Part shown: piece by piece, positions 18,020 through 29,612 of the stretch
Layout of the letters: every line of letters starts with the position of its first letter
How positions within the stretch are numbered: position 1 is the first letter of the stretch
Assembly (NCBI GenBank): GCA_021201295.1
Contig: JAJQFE010000026.1
Coordinates: 35,813 to 99,812, forward strand
Direction of reading: 5' to 3'
Source of the DNA: Tannerellaceae bacterium
Lineage (GTDB): Bacteria; Bacteroidota; Bacteroidia; Bacteroidales; Tannerellaceae
Length of the DNA: 64,000 bases
Notes under the pieces: generated by a model
Databases searched by the model: none
Told to the model about the DNA's origin: nothing
The model's input: the letters and a program-made list of their open reading frames with translations, nothing else
Position numbers and translations under genes: made by a program

Positions 18020-19090
18020 TTAAAAATAACTGCTCAGGTCGATAATGGTGGTTCCCAATACGATAGGAGTGTCCAGTCTGGTATCGTTTTGAGCGGTTAT
18101 AATATGAATGATCGTACGGCCCGCCGGTTTTCCGGTATACTCTCCCTGGGCATCGAAAACAATCGTCTGTTCTAACCCATTGTCAAAAAACAGAGTGGCT
18201 GACTCACCGGCCGGTCCCCGGAATGTCTGGTAGGAGGTTTCACTGGTGTAATCACCGGAGATCCCGGGACCGGTGGCCCAGTTCTGGATCATGATCTCTG
18301 CCAGTGCCAGTTCCAGTCCCTGAAGGGTAAAACAGTAGCAGGTATTAACGGCCGTATTAGTGATCTTGTCTATTGTCGTCTGGAAATAATTGGCTCCTCC
18401 GGTGGTGCTTACCCGTATGACCGGGGAACTGCTTCCTACCGGAATAATCAGCAGGTATTCCGGTAGTGTGGTTCCGGAGACTTCGTAAGGTTCATAGGTG
18501 ACATTGTCTATTTCGACACTTACCGAGCTCAGTTCTGTCCCATCTATATCTGCCAGCCGGAAATCCAGCATGCTATGGGCATGTTTTACCTCAATTTCAG
18601 GAATATGTGCCGGATAGACCGTAATGGAAGTGTCCCCGTTCTCTATCAGCACATCCTGGTCCAGAATATCTGTGGACTGATCCGGGTCAATGGTGGTCCA
18701 TCCCGCCGGATGCAGGTTTACCTGCACCTCCTGCTGGGTATAGTTTGGGAAAAAGATATCTGTTGTAGGTATCCAGTAACTGTTTCCGCTATCCCAGGTA
18801 AAGGTGCCACTTTGTGACCCGAAGGATCCGTCTGCATTATAGATGATTACATCCAGCTCCCAGGTTTCCCGCCCTGTCAGGGTGCCGGTCGGATCATTTT
18901 CCGTATTGACTACATAGTCGGAGGTAGCCCGGCTGGAAGGAGTGGTCGTTACCGGCTCCTGTAAAGTGAGCGCTATCCCTTCCAGTAGCACCTGTTCATC
19001 AGCAGTATCCTCAGTCCGGGTACTGTCTGAGCAGCCGGTTACCAAACCAATGGTACAGGCATATAGTATTGAACGGATATATATTTTCAT
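18020..19090 (-). CDS. Fimbrillin-family lipoprotein
   Basis: A 356-aa secreted lipoprotein (Cys in VTGCSDS near residue 20) of the FimA/Mfa1-like fimbrillin group (Mfa-like). The layout is typical: short acidic linker, first beta-domain, then a C-terminal domain ending in an IQNWATG motif, which resembles the conserved 'W' motif of these proteins. Such lipoproteins are exported, cut by an Arg-gingipain-like protease and polymerised into type V pili. The ATG at 19088-19090 is preferred since it starts directly at the signal peptide; an ATG nine codons upstream overlaps the previous stop. Confidence 0.7.
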   Translation of the reverse strand: MKIYIRSILYACTIGLVTGCSDSTRTEDTADEQVLLEGIALTLQEPVTTTPSSRATSDYVVNTENDPTGTLTGRETWELDVIIYNADGSFGSQSGTFTWDSGNSYWIPTTDIFFPNYTQQEVQVNLHPAGWTTIDPDQSTDILDQDVLIENGDTSITVYPAHIPEIEVKHAHSMLDFRLADIDGTELSSVSVEIDNVTYEPYEVSGTTLPEYLLIIPVGSSSPVIRVSTTGGANYFQTTIDKITNTAVNTCYCFTLQGLELALAEIMIQNWATGPGISGDYTSETSYQTFRGPAGESATLFFDNGLEQTIVFDAQGEYTGKPAGRTIIHIITAQNDTRLDTPIVLGTTIIDLSSYF

Positions 19091-19116
19091 TTTCCTATCT
19101 GATTTACTGATATACA

Positions 19117-20268
19117 TTATTCAAAAAGCTGCAGGGTTTCTGTCCCGTTATAGGGCAGTTCCGTCACGGGTGATCCCTGATATATGATCGTTCCGGTAAA
19201 AGTGTCGGCAGGAATTGGAATATAGAGTTCCGCATACTCTGCTGTCATTTCAAAATCATCTGCTAGCGTATAGGTGAGCGTGGGCCATTGGATCGTACTT
19301 CCGTCTGTGTAGTGGCGGATCACGTACGATACGGTGATTAGCTGCACCGGTGTATGGATGATATAGTCTCCCATTTCTCCCTCATCCGGCAGGTGGAAAG
19401 GGACACCGATCCCATCTTCCGTTTCCCCGGTTCCCTGATAGAAAGTGCCTAAGAACACATACATATCCGTGTTGTATCCCTGGGAAACCAGTGTGACCAG
19501 ATATCTTTTTCCGGCCTCTAAGGTCATATCCACTGTGTCCAACAGGATAGAGTAGCGGGAACTGTTGTCCTGTACCTTTAAACTACCGATGATCTGGTTT
19601 GCCTCGGACACTAATTGGGTGCCATCTTTCAACAGCAGGGAGGCCCGTCCGTTTTCATTCTGGCAATAGGCGTAGCAGGCTGTTTCCTGTCCGTCTACCC
19701 GCAGGTCTAAGATCAGCTCTTCGATGGCCATCCCCTGGGCATTCTGTCCTGCCAGTTCAAATTCCAGCAGGCAGTTGTTGTGGTTGAAGTGCAGCGGAAC
19801 CGGCACGTCTGTTGCCATGACTCCGGATACGCTGGCGGTAGCCAGTAGCCAGTCGGCTTCCCGGTAGTTCTCTTCTTCGCGCTGGTCTGCAATAAATCCT
19901 CCGGTATTGATTGCATTGATGGGCCATTCCGCTTCTAAGGTAAGGATATAGGAATCATCTAAGGGGAAATAGTAGGGAGGATTTCCCCTGAACACTCCGT
20001 CGTCCTGATAGACGTAGGTCAGTGTTTCTTCTGCAGCCCCTGACTGACTACTCCGGAGGGTTACCTTGAGTTGATCTCCGGTCTTGAAAAAGGTATTGGC
20101 TTCTCCTTTGGTTGTCACATCCACCAGATCTTCCATTGTCACAGAAAAGGCAAGTTCTCCGGAGGTTGTTCCGGGGAGGACCTGATCCTCTTCTCCCTCT
20201 CCGCAGGCGAACAGGACAAAGCTGATCGCCACTGCGGTGAATCTGATTATATATTGATAATATTTCAT
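19117..20268 (-). CDS. Fimbrillin-family lipoprotein
   Basis: A 383-aa lipoprotein (Cys in LFACGEGEED) with a fimbrillin-like two-domain beta architecture: LAFSVTMEDLVDVTTKG, AEWPIN, LHFNHNNCLLEFELAG (the 'F-x-H' motif preceding the first domain end) and a C-terminal domain with FTGTIIYQG. It probably contributes an accessory or tip subunit of the pilus encoded by this cluster. Intact. Confidence 0.65.
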   Translation of the reverse strand: MKYYQYIIRFTAVAISFVLFACGEGEEDQVLPGTTSGELAFSVTMEDLVDVTTKGEANTFFKTGDQLKVTLRSSQSGAAEETLTYVYQDDGVFRGNPPYYFPLDDSYILTLEAEWPINAINTGGFIADQREEENYREADWLLATASVSGVMATDVPVPLHFNHNNCLLEFELAGQNAQGMAIEELILDLRVDGQETACYAYCQNENGRASLLLKDGTQLVSEANQIIGSLKVQDNSSRYSILLDTVDMTLEAGKRYLVTLVSQGYNTDMYVFLGTFYQGTGETEDGIGVPFHLPDEGEMGDYIIHTPVQLITVSYVIRHYTDGSTIQWPTLTYTLADDFEMTAEYAELYIPIPADTFTGTIIYQGSPVTELPYNGTETLQLFE

Positions 20269-20288
20269 TTGATCCTGATTTTTAAGGT

Positions 20289-22229
20289 TTACCTTCTTTC
20301 CCAGTGGAGTGAAGGATAATCTGTCGTTCCGGCCGTTCCCATGTTATACCAGTAGCTATTGGAGGCATAGTCTGTCCAGGAGACCACGTTGATCGGTCAG
20401 ATCCCGGAGTAGGTCACCCAGCCGGATGGCCAGGAAGAGCTGCTTAACAGGGATACGCCGCTGTTGTCATCCGGTGCGGCTGCAAAACAATCCACTATGC
20501 CGGCGCCGGAGGTGAACTGGGTTCCCTGGTTGGCAAAGCCCTGCCAGATGTCTGTTTCCAGTTGCACGGGTGTTCCTGTGCTGTTATCGGTTTCATAGCC
20601 TGTGGCTGTGATATCATCTGCTTCGATGGTGGTGTAGCAACGGGTGATATAATATTCATTGAGTCCGCAGAATCCGCCTACTTTGGCTCCTTCGTTGGAA
20701 GCAGGGTCTCCGCTGTTGACTGAGAGGGTTCCTCCCAGGGAGTAGGTATCCCAGACTAACCCATAATAATTATTCCCGTTCGGTTTGTCTCCTACCATGC
20801 CACAGACTGTACCTACCCGTGGATAGGTTCCGGTCACGGTGATAGTCGGATTTTCCACCCGGCAGGCGATGATCTGGGAAGTAGTATTGGTGATCTCTCC
20901 CAGCATTTCCCCTAAAATAGCCTCTCTGACTACGTCTGACAGGTTGGGTGGCAGGGAGATATTGGCATACAGGGAGGCTAACTCCTCGCTGGACAGTTCA
21001 TTATTTACCCGTCCGCACAGGGCTCCGACGTAGCAGGTGTCACTGGCGGAGATCGTAATCACCGGATCGATCAGGTTGACCTCTTTCACGATGGAATTAC
21101 CGGTAATCTTACCGAACAGCCCTGCTGTGTTCCCATTCATGGACGTAATGTTCAGGTTGCTGATGCTGTGTCCTCCTCCGTCGTAGGTGGAGTTCAGGAT
21201 GGACAGCGGAGTGAAGGCACCTGCTCCTGACATATCAATGTCACACACCTGGTAGACGGCCGAGTTCGTCAGACTCACTTCCTGTAGGGTCACGGCATCG
21301 TTGATGAGCGTTTCGGAAGTGGGAATAAAGGATTCTCCGGTAGTCATGTTATAGCCGTAGCGGTACACTCGCTGTTCCTGTGTGTTGATTGTCTCTGTAG
21401 CCAGCAGCGTGAAATCCCCGTTTTTAAACAACACTTCATTCCGGTCAATGGTCAGGTTCAGCTCATCCGTACGCCATAAATAGGCAATGTATTTACGGAC
21501 ATGCATGCCTCCGATGGTGTTCTGTTGCGGGATGATCTGGTCTACCCAGGCTGCCCATGTCCCTTTGGTGGGATCGGTGTTGTCTACCGGGTCTAATGCC
21601 GGAAGGACTTTCAGGTCCGGGTTCCCGTCGTTGAAATCACTGACGTTTTCACTGACGAGAATGATCTCCATTTTGAAGGTATGCTTCGGATACAGCGTAA
21701 TGGAAATATAATAGGCATTCGTCGGATTGGCAGTCGTCTCTCCCCGGTATGGAATATAGGTCTGTTCGCTATAGTTCATTTGGGTGATCGGATACTGCTC
21801 TTCGTCTGTTTTAGAGGTGAAATCGGGTGCATCTGCATTATAAGGATAAAAAGCCACAAGGGTCATCTCATCATAAATGAAGATATTTTTGTTGGTGTCG
21901 GTAGCCGGAACCAATTTACCGTCTACGATTTCACATTCCATATTCCGGATATAGGGTTTGGACAGGTCTCCCTGTGAATAGTCGGAGGTGTAATACATAC
22001 ATAATCCGACGTTGTGAAGGCCGCTCTGTCCTACATAATTGATGCTATCTACCACGGGTAATTCCGTCACCCGGGTGTTTACGCCCAGGCCTACGTATAT
22101 GCCGGCTATAGCTCCTTCTGTGATTTCTCCCGGAATGAATTCATCCTGTTCATCCGTACAGGAGGGGCAGCACAGGCAGGTGATGATCAGTATATATAAT
22201 GCTGAAAATGAATGGGTCTTTTTCATCAT
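20289..22229 (-). pseudogene. Fimbrillin-family protein with beta-helix (GLUG-like) part, one in-frame TGA
   Basis: A lipoprotein signal (Cys in CCPSCTDEQ) and a fimbrillin-like N-terminal domain (FYPYNADAPDF, YPKHTFKMEI) are followed by beta-helix type repeats (YDGGGHSISNLNI, GNTAGLFGKITG, VGALCGRVNN, VGGFCGLNEYY). The natural end is the TAA at 20289-20291, after DYPSLHW, a usual ending of such proteins. A TGA at 20397-20399 interrupts it after YSGI; the reading frame continues unchanged (PINVVSWTDYAS). CGA (Arg) is the simplest ancestor codon, though TGG is possible. Repaired length is 646 aa. Confidence 0.7.
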
Positions 22230-22247
22230 ATCCTCTTTGATTTATTT

Positions 22248-24398
22248 TTAATTTGTTTTGATAGGAGTGGGCCATACGCTTCCGGTCGTTTCCTGATCCA
22301 CTATAAACTCATACTGAGTTCCCCAGTCTGTTGTTGCCAGTGCATCGTTCAGATACTGCAGGGTCTCGTCCACATCTGTTTCGTACCCGGTCTGTCGGCG
22401 TAATCTTTCCGCGCTGGCTGCTGCTACGATACCGGTGAAGCCTACCGTTCCGGAGCCTATGGCGGATTCCGATCCTCCGATTATTTTGGCGGCTGTTCCT
22501 ACCAGCCAGTAGGCTGTGAAGATCACAAAGGTACCGGTTGAACTGGTGGTAGTCCCGATAATTCCTCCTAATGTAGCTGCATTCCGGCTGAGTGTTCCCG
22601 TATTGACACAGGCCACAAAGGCATTATTTCCCGTGTTCTCATTCTCTCCGCAGATACCTCCCAGAATGGTGGACGTCATTTCAGTTTCCAGGTTTCCGGA
22701 ATTTACACAACCGATTACTTCTCCTATACTTTCGTTCCGGCCACATATCCCCCCCGGCCACTCCGGTCATATCTATGATCCGGGCTTCGTTAATGCAGGC
22801 AACCAGTGTCCCGGCATTGACTGCACAGATGGAACCGGCTACGGACTCCCCGGATGCGTTAATCCGTCCGGATGCGATGTGCAGGTTTCGGATGGTTCCC
22901 TCATTCCTAAGTACTAAGGCTGCTCCTGTCATAATCAGGTTGTTGACTTTGAAACCGTTCCCGTCATAGGTCCCTTCAAAGGTTGCCAACGGACCTAACG
23001 GAGCACTGTCTGAGAAGTGCAGACGGTCTACGTCAATATCATTTGCCTGTTTGTAATGGCTGGTAAGGTCTTTGGCGATGTTGAAGACCTGCACGGGTGT
23101 CCGGATCAGGTAGGGATTGCTTTCCGAAGCCGGCAATGACGTATCTTCCGGTTTCATCCCTCCTACGGACAGGGTCAACGTCAGTGTGGAAAGGGTGGGA
23201 TTATAGGTATAGTTATCCGGTTCTTCCGTAAGTAACCGGCCTAAGGTGGTATATAAAGCCACGGAGTCTACGGTTTCATTCGGTAAGGTGACAAACCCTA
23301 TGTTGCCGTTTTCCAGGCGGGCTCCCACATATTCCTTTCCACTGGCTGTCCACAGGACTGTTTTGATGATACTATCCGCATCTGTATTCTCATAGGCTCC
23401 CAGATCCAACGCTAATTCATACGGTGTATAGGAAATATCATCCGGGACAACTTCTGTGGCGTTCCACTCTACCTGTTTCAGGGTGATGGCCTGCACTTCT
23501 AACCGGCGAATGCTGAAAGTCAGGGTATAGGCATAGCCTGGAACCAGTATTCCGTCTGTATTTCCATCCTGGAAAGTAATCTGGTAATTGGCCAGGTCTG
23601 CGACGTTGCGGTGTAATCATCGATCTGTAATGAATTTAATGTTTTGCCCACCAGGTTCGCTCCGCTGGGAACCAGATAGTTGATCCCTTCTTTGACCGTG
23701 TAGGCTCCGGCCAGTGTCGTCGCCATGGTAGCGGAAGTTTCACTACCTGTTACAGGAGCTAAAGCTGTGATGGGATAGACTCCTGTCGCATAGACTCCAT
23801 CCATGGTGAATGAAACGGTGGTAGGCGGCGGATCCACATATTTCGGTGTTTCCGTACTATCTACCAGAATGATCACTTCCAGTTGGGTCATGACATGCCG
23901 GAACTGGAGGATAACAGCCGGATCTTCCGAGGTTCCCGGTGTTCCTTCTCCTTCTGTGGCCAGGGTGGACAGGTCACTGTTCCGGTATCCCTGATTACTC
24001 AGGATCGCATCATTCACCGGATCCTGTCCGGCTGCCAGGGAGATATATCCATTGTTGTCCGCTTCGCCGGTATAGGCAAAAAATCGGATTTCATGGTCTT
24101 CGATTGGATAGAAAGGAGAGCTTCCCGTGAAGCTTAATGAATGCGGTGTGGATGCTTCCAGACCATTGGGTGCCGTAATGGCTGTCTGGCTGATATAGGT
24201 TTGGGTCGGATCTGCTGCTACGACTGCCTGCAGATAGAGATCCGGATGATCAGCAGCACTGGCACGGGTCGTTAATCCGGACAGCGTGATCGCTCCTTCT
24301 CCGGGCGACAGGCTGTTGTCCTGTATGTCATCAGAGCAGGAGGTCTGGCTGAACAAAAAGACTCCTAAAAGTCCTGTTATATATAGTTTTAGTCTCAT
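22248..24398 (-). pseudogene. Fimbrillin-family protein with beta-helix repeats, two frameshifts
   Basis: The N-terminal lipoprotein and fimbrillin domain (22 residues of signal, LFSQTSC; then FFAYTGEADNNG and LQFRHVMTQLEVII) are followed by FSIRRLEVQAITLKQ and then GLUG-like beta-helix repeats (YDGNGFKVNNLIM, GGICGENENTGNNAFVAC). Two single-base events split the frame. One is a missing T at 23606-23607 on the plus strand; the other is an extra C in the seven-C run at 22749-22755. With both corrected the frame is 716 aa and joins smoothly (YTANVADLANYQITFQDG and VAGGICGRNESIGEV). The repeat part probably forms the adhesive tip. Confidence 0.7.
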
Positions 24399-24409
24399 AA
24401 TCCTGTTCT

Positions 24410-25495
24410 TTATTTAATTCCTATCACATAATTCCCCTGGTCCTCCCAGTCGGTAAGCTGTCCCAGGAGAACGATTAAATTATCCGGTTGCTGTACGGTA
24501 GTTCCTATCACGGTGAAGGTGAGTATGGTATGTACACCCCGTTCAAACGTGATGGAACCTGAGGTCGTCAGGTTTTTGAATGAACTGATCGGATAAATAC
24601 TGTCGAATTCAAAATAGCCGTCGGACAGTTTCACACGGAGGGTCGTTTCATCCTGTGTTCCCGGAAACAGGAACAGGTCCTGGCTGAAAGAGTTGCTGAT
24701 GAAATCTGTCGTCTGGTTGATCAATGTATAGGTAAACGTATCTACCGGATGTAAGGATAATCCGTTGTCACCTGCTAACAGATCCAGATGAGCAGACTTA
24801 TAGGCATTTTTCAGTACGAGTTCTTCCAAACGTATATCCGGGTTAACGGTGTCATTCCCTACAAACTGGATGGTGATTTTACTCAGTGCATGACGGAATT
24901 CTCCTAAGTTCACCAAGCTGTCCAGCTTGGAATGGGGAACAGCGACACTGTCTGTGGCGTATAACACATCCGGCATATCCGTATCCGTCAGTGTCAGTTC
25001 CAGTCCCTGACGGTCGGCATCCAGTACTACCGTACTGTTATTTGCCGGCGGACTGTAGGCTAAAAAGACTAACTGGCTTCCGTCAAACGGATAATATTTA
25101 ATATCTCCGCCGGGCCATGAAAAGTAAAATATTCCGTCTGTATCCTGGCGGGTGGCCGTTGCTGTGGTGTTATCGATATCTGCATAAGAGGTCCAGTCTG
25201 TGGTCCCTCCGGTATATTCTGCCGCAATTACTCCTATTTCCTGATGATTGGGAAAATCGGATACGGCACGTGTAATGACACATGATTCCAGTCCTTTTCC
25301 CCGCAAAAGAATGCTTCCCGGTTCTGTGACTTCAGGAGTTTCGGGATCGGGACTTTCCGGGTCTGGATCTTCTGTCCCGGGAACTTCTGTTCCCGGGGTG
25401 TTGCCGTTGCCCTCCTGCTCCTGCAGGTCATCATTGGTGTTACATCCCTGGAAAAGGAGGACAACGGATAGTAAAATAATATGGAAACTTTTCAT
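24410..25495 (-). CDS. Fimbrillin-family lipoprotein
   Basis: A 361-aa lipoprotein (Cys in LLFQGCNTND) with a Pro/Glu/Asp/Ser repetitive linker after the signal, a central domain (YFSWPGGDIKYYPFDGSQLVFLAYSPP; the second F-x-H motif as LVNLGEFRHALSKITIQF) and a C-terminal domain ending in LTDWEDQGNYVIGIK. This is the typical Mfa-like fimbrillin layout. The frame is intact and it lies 15 bp from the next gene. Confidence 0.75.
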   Translation of the reverse strand: MKSFHIILLSVVLLFQGCNTNDDLQEQEGNGNTPGTEVPGTEDPDPESPDPETPEVTEPGSILLRGKGLESCVITRAVSDFPNHQEIGVIAAEYTGGTTDWTSYADIDNTTATATRQDTDGIFYFSWPGGDIKYYPFDGSQLVFLAYSPPANNSTVVLDADRQGLELTLTDTDMPDVLYATDSVAVPHSKLDSLVNLGEFRHALSKITIQFVGNDTVNPDIRLEELVLKNAYKSAHLDLLAGDNGLSLHPVDTFTYTLINQTTDFISNSFSQDLFLFPGTQDETTLRVKLSDGYFEFDSIYPISSFKNLTTSGSITFERGVHTILTFTVIGTTVQQPDNLIVLLGQLTDWEDQGNYVIGIK

Positions 25496-25509
25496 ATCTA
25501 TCTACTGGT

Positions 25510-28500
25510 TTATTTGATTTCTATCTGTCCTTCATCCCCATCTTCCCAGTCCTGAAGCGTTGCAGAGATCAGTATCTGTGTCTTATTGAGTGTCACAGTA
25601 ATGACGGTCTGTTTACCTCCTTCAAAGGTGAGCGCTTCGGTCAATACTCCATAGAAAGGTGTGGATGGATAGCCTGGAAGAGTAATAGACAGGATGGTAT
25701 CTCCTACAGCTTTATTCTGTGGCATCACTAATGCGCTGTATTGCACTCCGTCTGTTTCTGTTTTGGGCGTGACATTCATCGGTCCACTGGAACTTGTAAT
25801 GGAGGCAGAGGAAATATCCGCGACTCCTGTCAGGTCGAAATCCAATAGTTTAATTCCGGCACCTACCAGCTCAGAAGTCCCATTGAATCCTTCTCCCGGC
25901 TCTAATTTGATCACCGCTTTGCTGGTCACATGCTGAAACACGAAATTAACGGGTGCCGGTTGAGTCAACTGTACATTACTCATTAGCAGGTCATCTCTGT
26001 CATAATATGCTGCTCCCGCACTGTTCTGTTCTTCTGAAATGGTCCAGGTGAATGTGGTGGTGCCACTCAGGGTGGGTTCACTATTCACAGGGGAGTAAAC
26101 ACCGGTGATATTCAGTGCACTGTTTGGAATATCATCCCAGTAAATGGGGGTGCCAGTCCATGCATAACTACCAGTGGTCTGGTCGTAGGTGTAGGTAAGT
26201 GGCATATTGGCCCCCGGATTATTGGCCGGATAATAGAGGTAAATACTTTTTCCCTTAAAGAAGTCATCTGTCTCACCTACTTCCGCGGTTATGGTTACGG
26301 TAGAAGCTGTCATGGATATCTCCGGACCGTCTTCCCAGGGGAGAACCGTGGCACTCAGCGTAACAGCGGTTTTACTCATATCGATTGTTAACAACGTACT
26401 TACGCCTGCATTGAAAACAATCGTCTGGTCATAAGATGCTGTATACGTCCGTCCGTTGTATTGCATCTGCACTACGGTAGAACCTACGGTGCGGTCCTGT
26501 GGCTAAATCAGGGCTATCGCACTGTTATTGTTGGTTCCCACGTTTTTAGCTACTGCAATATTCCCTGTCGTAGTGCCCGGCTCAAAGACACCGTTACTGA
26601 GCGTTCCTCCTGTGAAATAGTTAGGAAGGATAATATCCATAGACTCTAATTCGGTGGTGGAGAATGTGCCGTCATCTGACGTGAGTTGTACCACTACCTG
26701 TGCGGCTGCATGGTGCAAGGTGAAGTGTACTCCGTTACTTGCTGCTACGGTTGTGTCTCCTACCAGGAAATCATCGATCTGGTTATTCGCCGAAGCATTG
26801 TAACCGGTCCGGGTAATCGCTGCGTAGAAGTGGGTTGGATCCGGAAGGGATTCCCAGTAAGTAGGAGTACCGGATGTAAAGGTGTCGGTTGCTGCCACAT
26901 AAGTATATGTGTTCAGGAAAGTACGGTCCGTGCCGTCTGCATAGTACAGCATTAACTGTTCACCGTTGTTCACTCCGTCAGCCCCTGTGACAGTAGTACC
27001 GATGGTCACTACGTCCAGGTCATAGGATTCATATTCCCAGTCTACTACGGTTGCGCTTACAGTCAGTCCTGTTTTGCTGGCCATCACTGTTAACTGGTAA
27101 GCTATGTCTGCTTCAAATAGGAAGCCATTCGGATCGGTGACTTCGTAATCTCTTCCATTAATGGTGACCCGTAGCAACGGATCGGTGGAGGAGATGGTTT
27201 GCGGTTGGAATAGCGCTACTCCGTTGGTCAGGTCTGAACGGTCTACTGTGATGTCTGCCCGGGTAGTTCCTGCTACAAATGTTCCTGTATCCTCATCACC
27301 ACCTGTCAGGTAGTTCGGTAAGGTAATGGTTGCATTCCGGATATCTTCTTTGGAGAAGGTACTGGAGATTAATTGTACGATTACTTTGGAGGCAGCGTGT
27401 CGCAGGGTGAAGTTTGCTCCGGTGAAAGGTACGACCTCCAGTTCATCAGCGATCAGGATGTCCGGTAACTGGGTGTTGTTCAGTGCCGGGGTCTGGATGA
27501 TCGATGCTCTCAGTGTAGCGGGATTTTGTGTGATATCTTCCCAGTAGACCGTGTCGTCCGGAATCCATTCGCCTGTTGCTGAATAGGTGAATTGCGTTAA
27601 CAGGGAGAAGGTATCCTCATCCGTACTTTGTATATATACGTTCATTTCATCTCCTGCAAACACTCCGGTACTTGTTCCGGCGGCAGTACTTACCTGTAGT
27701 ATGTCATAGTTGTAAAGACCTCTCGGTTGCTAGGGTTCAATGGTGGCACTGACCATGATTGGTGTCCGGGATAAGGTCAGGTTGAACGTATATTGATTCC
27801 CTCCTTCCAGTGCCAGATCCCCACTCATGTATGCCAGATAGGTATTTCCGGTGGAGGTTACGAATTCAAAGATGACTCCGTCTCCGGCATCCCGGGGCAG
27901 CACAATAGCTTTCCGGTAGGTATCACTTTCCCCTGAACGGTTGGGAACGATAATATCTGCCTGGTTGGTCACATTTATAAATCCATCATTGAACAGATCA
28001 TAGGTTGTCTGTGTGTACATACCCTGAAGGGTAAGGTTACAATCCTCTAAAGACACGAAATCTCCGTCGTCTTCAATGGAAAGGTTGAAGATTAATTTGG
28101 ATAAACGGTGATGGAAATGTAACTGCACATCCGAATTGGTCTTGTTATATCCGGCTGCATGTTCTGCTGTCATCAGGTCTATGGCTGGTAGTATCATCTG
28201 ATCTTCCACGGACCATTCCAACAACATATTGGCCGGGATAGTGGTCTGGCAGGGATAATAGGCTGTAAAGCCGACATTGCTTCCGTTTTGCGGGAAGTAG
28301 ATCGTTTCATCTGTCGTGGCAGGGGTGAAAGTACCCAGGTTGGGTGCGGTGGTCACATATTGGGAATTGTACACGCCATTCACGGGTTGTGTGTAATTCT
28401 CATCATACATAGTGATCCCGATTGCGTCACCGGACTGCCAATCTGAGTCGGCAGCCCGTGAAGCATTACTTCCTTCCACATGGATCTCACCTTCTCCTAA

Positions 28501-28602
28501 TTCAATGATTTCATTGTCTTTCCCTGTGTCGTCACTACAGGAGACCAGAAAACAGGAGAGAAGAAAGGGGACCGTAAGCAGTCGATAAAGTATATTCTTC
28601 AT
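25510..28602 (-). pseudogene. Giant multi-domain fimbrillin, two in-frame TAG codons
   Basis: Reading through two TAG codons gives one 1030-aa frame. A lipoprotein signal (Cys in FLVSCSDD) is followed by three or four tandem Mfa-like modules, each with an MYDENYTQPV/YYADGTDRTF-like start, an HxHH/LRHA motif (FHHRLSKLIF, LRHAASKVIV, LHHAAAQVVV, FQHVTSKAVI) and an I-x-W type end (SATIEPW, VVDWEYES, VLPWEDG, LQDWEDGDEG). The TAG at 27730-27732 stands where the parallel position in the next gene reads IEPW, so TGG (Trp) is the ancestor. The TAG at 26503-26505 falls in ALI-x-PQD, where Gln fits. A fused pilin of this kind is worth attention. Confidence 0.72.
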
Positions 28603-28637
28603 TTATTCTTCTGTTTAAATCTGTTGTTGGTTATCTC

Positions 28638-29570
28638 TTAACGAGCTTCATATTCTTCCGGTTCATTATCTACCCAAGGTTCAATATCGGCCGTAACAGT
28701 CACCGGATTTTTAGAGAGTATGATACGGAAGGTATATTGATTCCCGGTCAGTAAGTCCAGGTCTTCACTCATTTCAGCGACGTAGGTGTCACCACTGGTT
28801 GTAGTAAACGTGAAGGTTACACCGCTGGCTGCGGGACGGGGAAAGACAATCGCGATGCGGGTGTCTCCGGCTTCTGTTTCCTGTCCGTCTGCAGTCCTTT
28901 GCGGAACGGTGATAGACGCGGGACCTGTATAGACATCTAAGAATTGGTTATCGAAAATTTCATAAACACCTCCTGTATACATTCCGTCTATAGTCAGGGT
29001 ACAGTCTGTAAAGTCAACCGTATCCGAATCATCTTCCCTTTCCAGGATAAAGATCAGTTTAGACATCCGGTGATAGAAATGTAAACGCACATTGGCATCA
29101 TCCTTGTTATATCTGGTTGTATGAACGGCTGTCATCAGGTCAATATTCTGTAAAGTGCCCTGTGCGGATACATCCAGAGTATATTCGTAATCTCCGGAAC
29201 CTAATGTACTTCTGTAAGGATAATAGGCTTTCAACCGGATGTCACTTCCGTCCTGCGGAAAATAGAGGATCTGATTGGAAGAGGCTCCTGTGAAAGTCGC
29301 CAGTTCTGTATTCTGTGCAGTCACATATTTGAAATTTACCTGACTGTTGATGATAGCAGTAGTGTCCGGATTAAACATATAGACTCCAATGGCATCCCCG
29401 CTTTCCCAGTAGGTATCATAGGCTTTTGTATAGATACCGGTTTGTATAGTGATAGGAGTCTGGTCTAATTCGACCTGGTCATTTTTTAGTACATTATCAT
29501 CACTGTTACACGCTCCTAATGCTACTAATGAAGCGGCCAGAAGAAACGTTTTTCCTACTATCTTTTTCAT
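28638..29570 (-). CDS. Fimbrillin-family lipoprotein
   Basis: A 310-aa lipoprotein (Cys in LVALGACNSDD) clearly homologous to the first module of the neighbouring giant protein: YWESGDAIGVYMFNP, YFPQDGSDIRLKAYYPYR, NVRLHFYHRMSKLIFILE, TDCTLTIDGMYTGG and the C-terminal TADIEPW. It contains an intact Mfa-like domain and a Trp near the C terminus. It is the second gene of the cluster and is probably the major or a secondary pilin. Confidence 0.78.
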   Translation of the reverse strand: MKKIVGKTFLLAASLVALGACNSDDNVLKNDQVELDQTPITIQTGIYTKAYDTYWESGDAIGVYMFNPDTTAIINSQVNFKYVTAQNTELATFTGASSNQILYFPQDGSDIRLKAYYPYRSTLGSGDYEYTLDVSAQGTLQNIDLMTAVHTTRYNKDDANVRLHFYHRMSKLIFILEREDDSDTVDFTDCTLTIDGMYTGGVYEIFDNQFLDVYTGPASITVPQRTADGQETEAGDTRIAIVFPRPAASGVTFTFTTTSGDTYVAEMSEDLDLLTGNQYTFRIILSKNPVTVTADIEPWVDNEPEEYEAR

Positions 29571-29612
29571 AATCTATTCTATTTTTTAGTAATTTAATAT
29601 GTATATATGATT

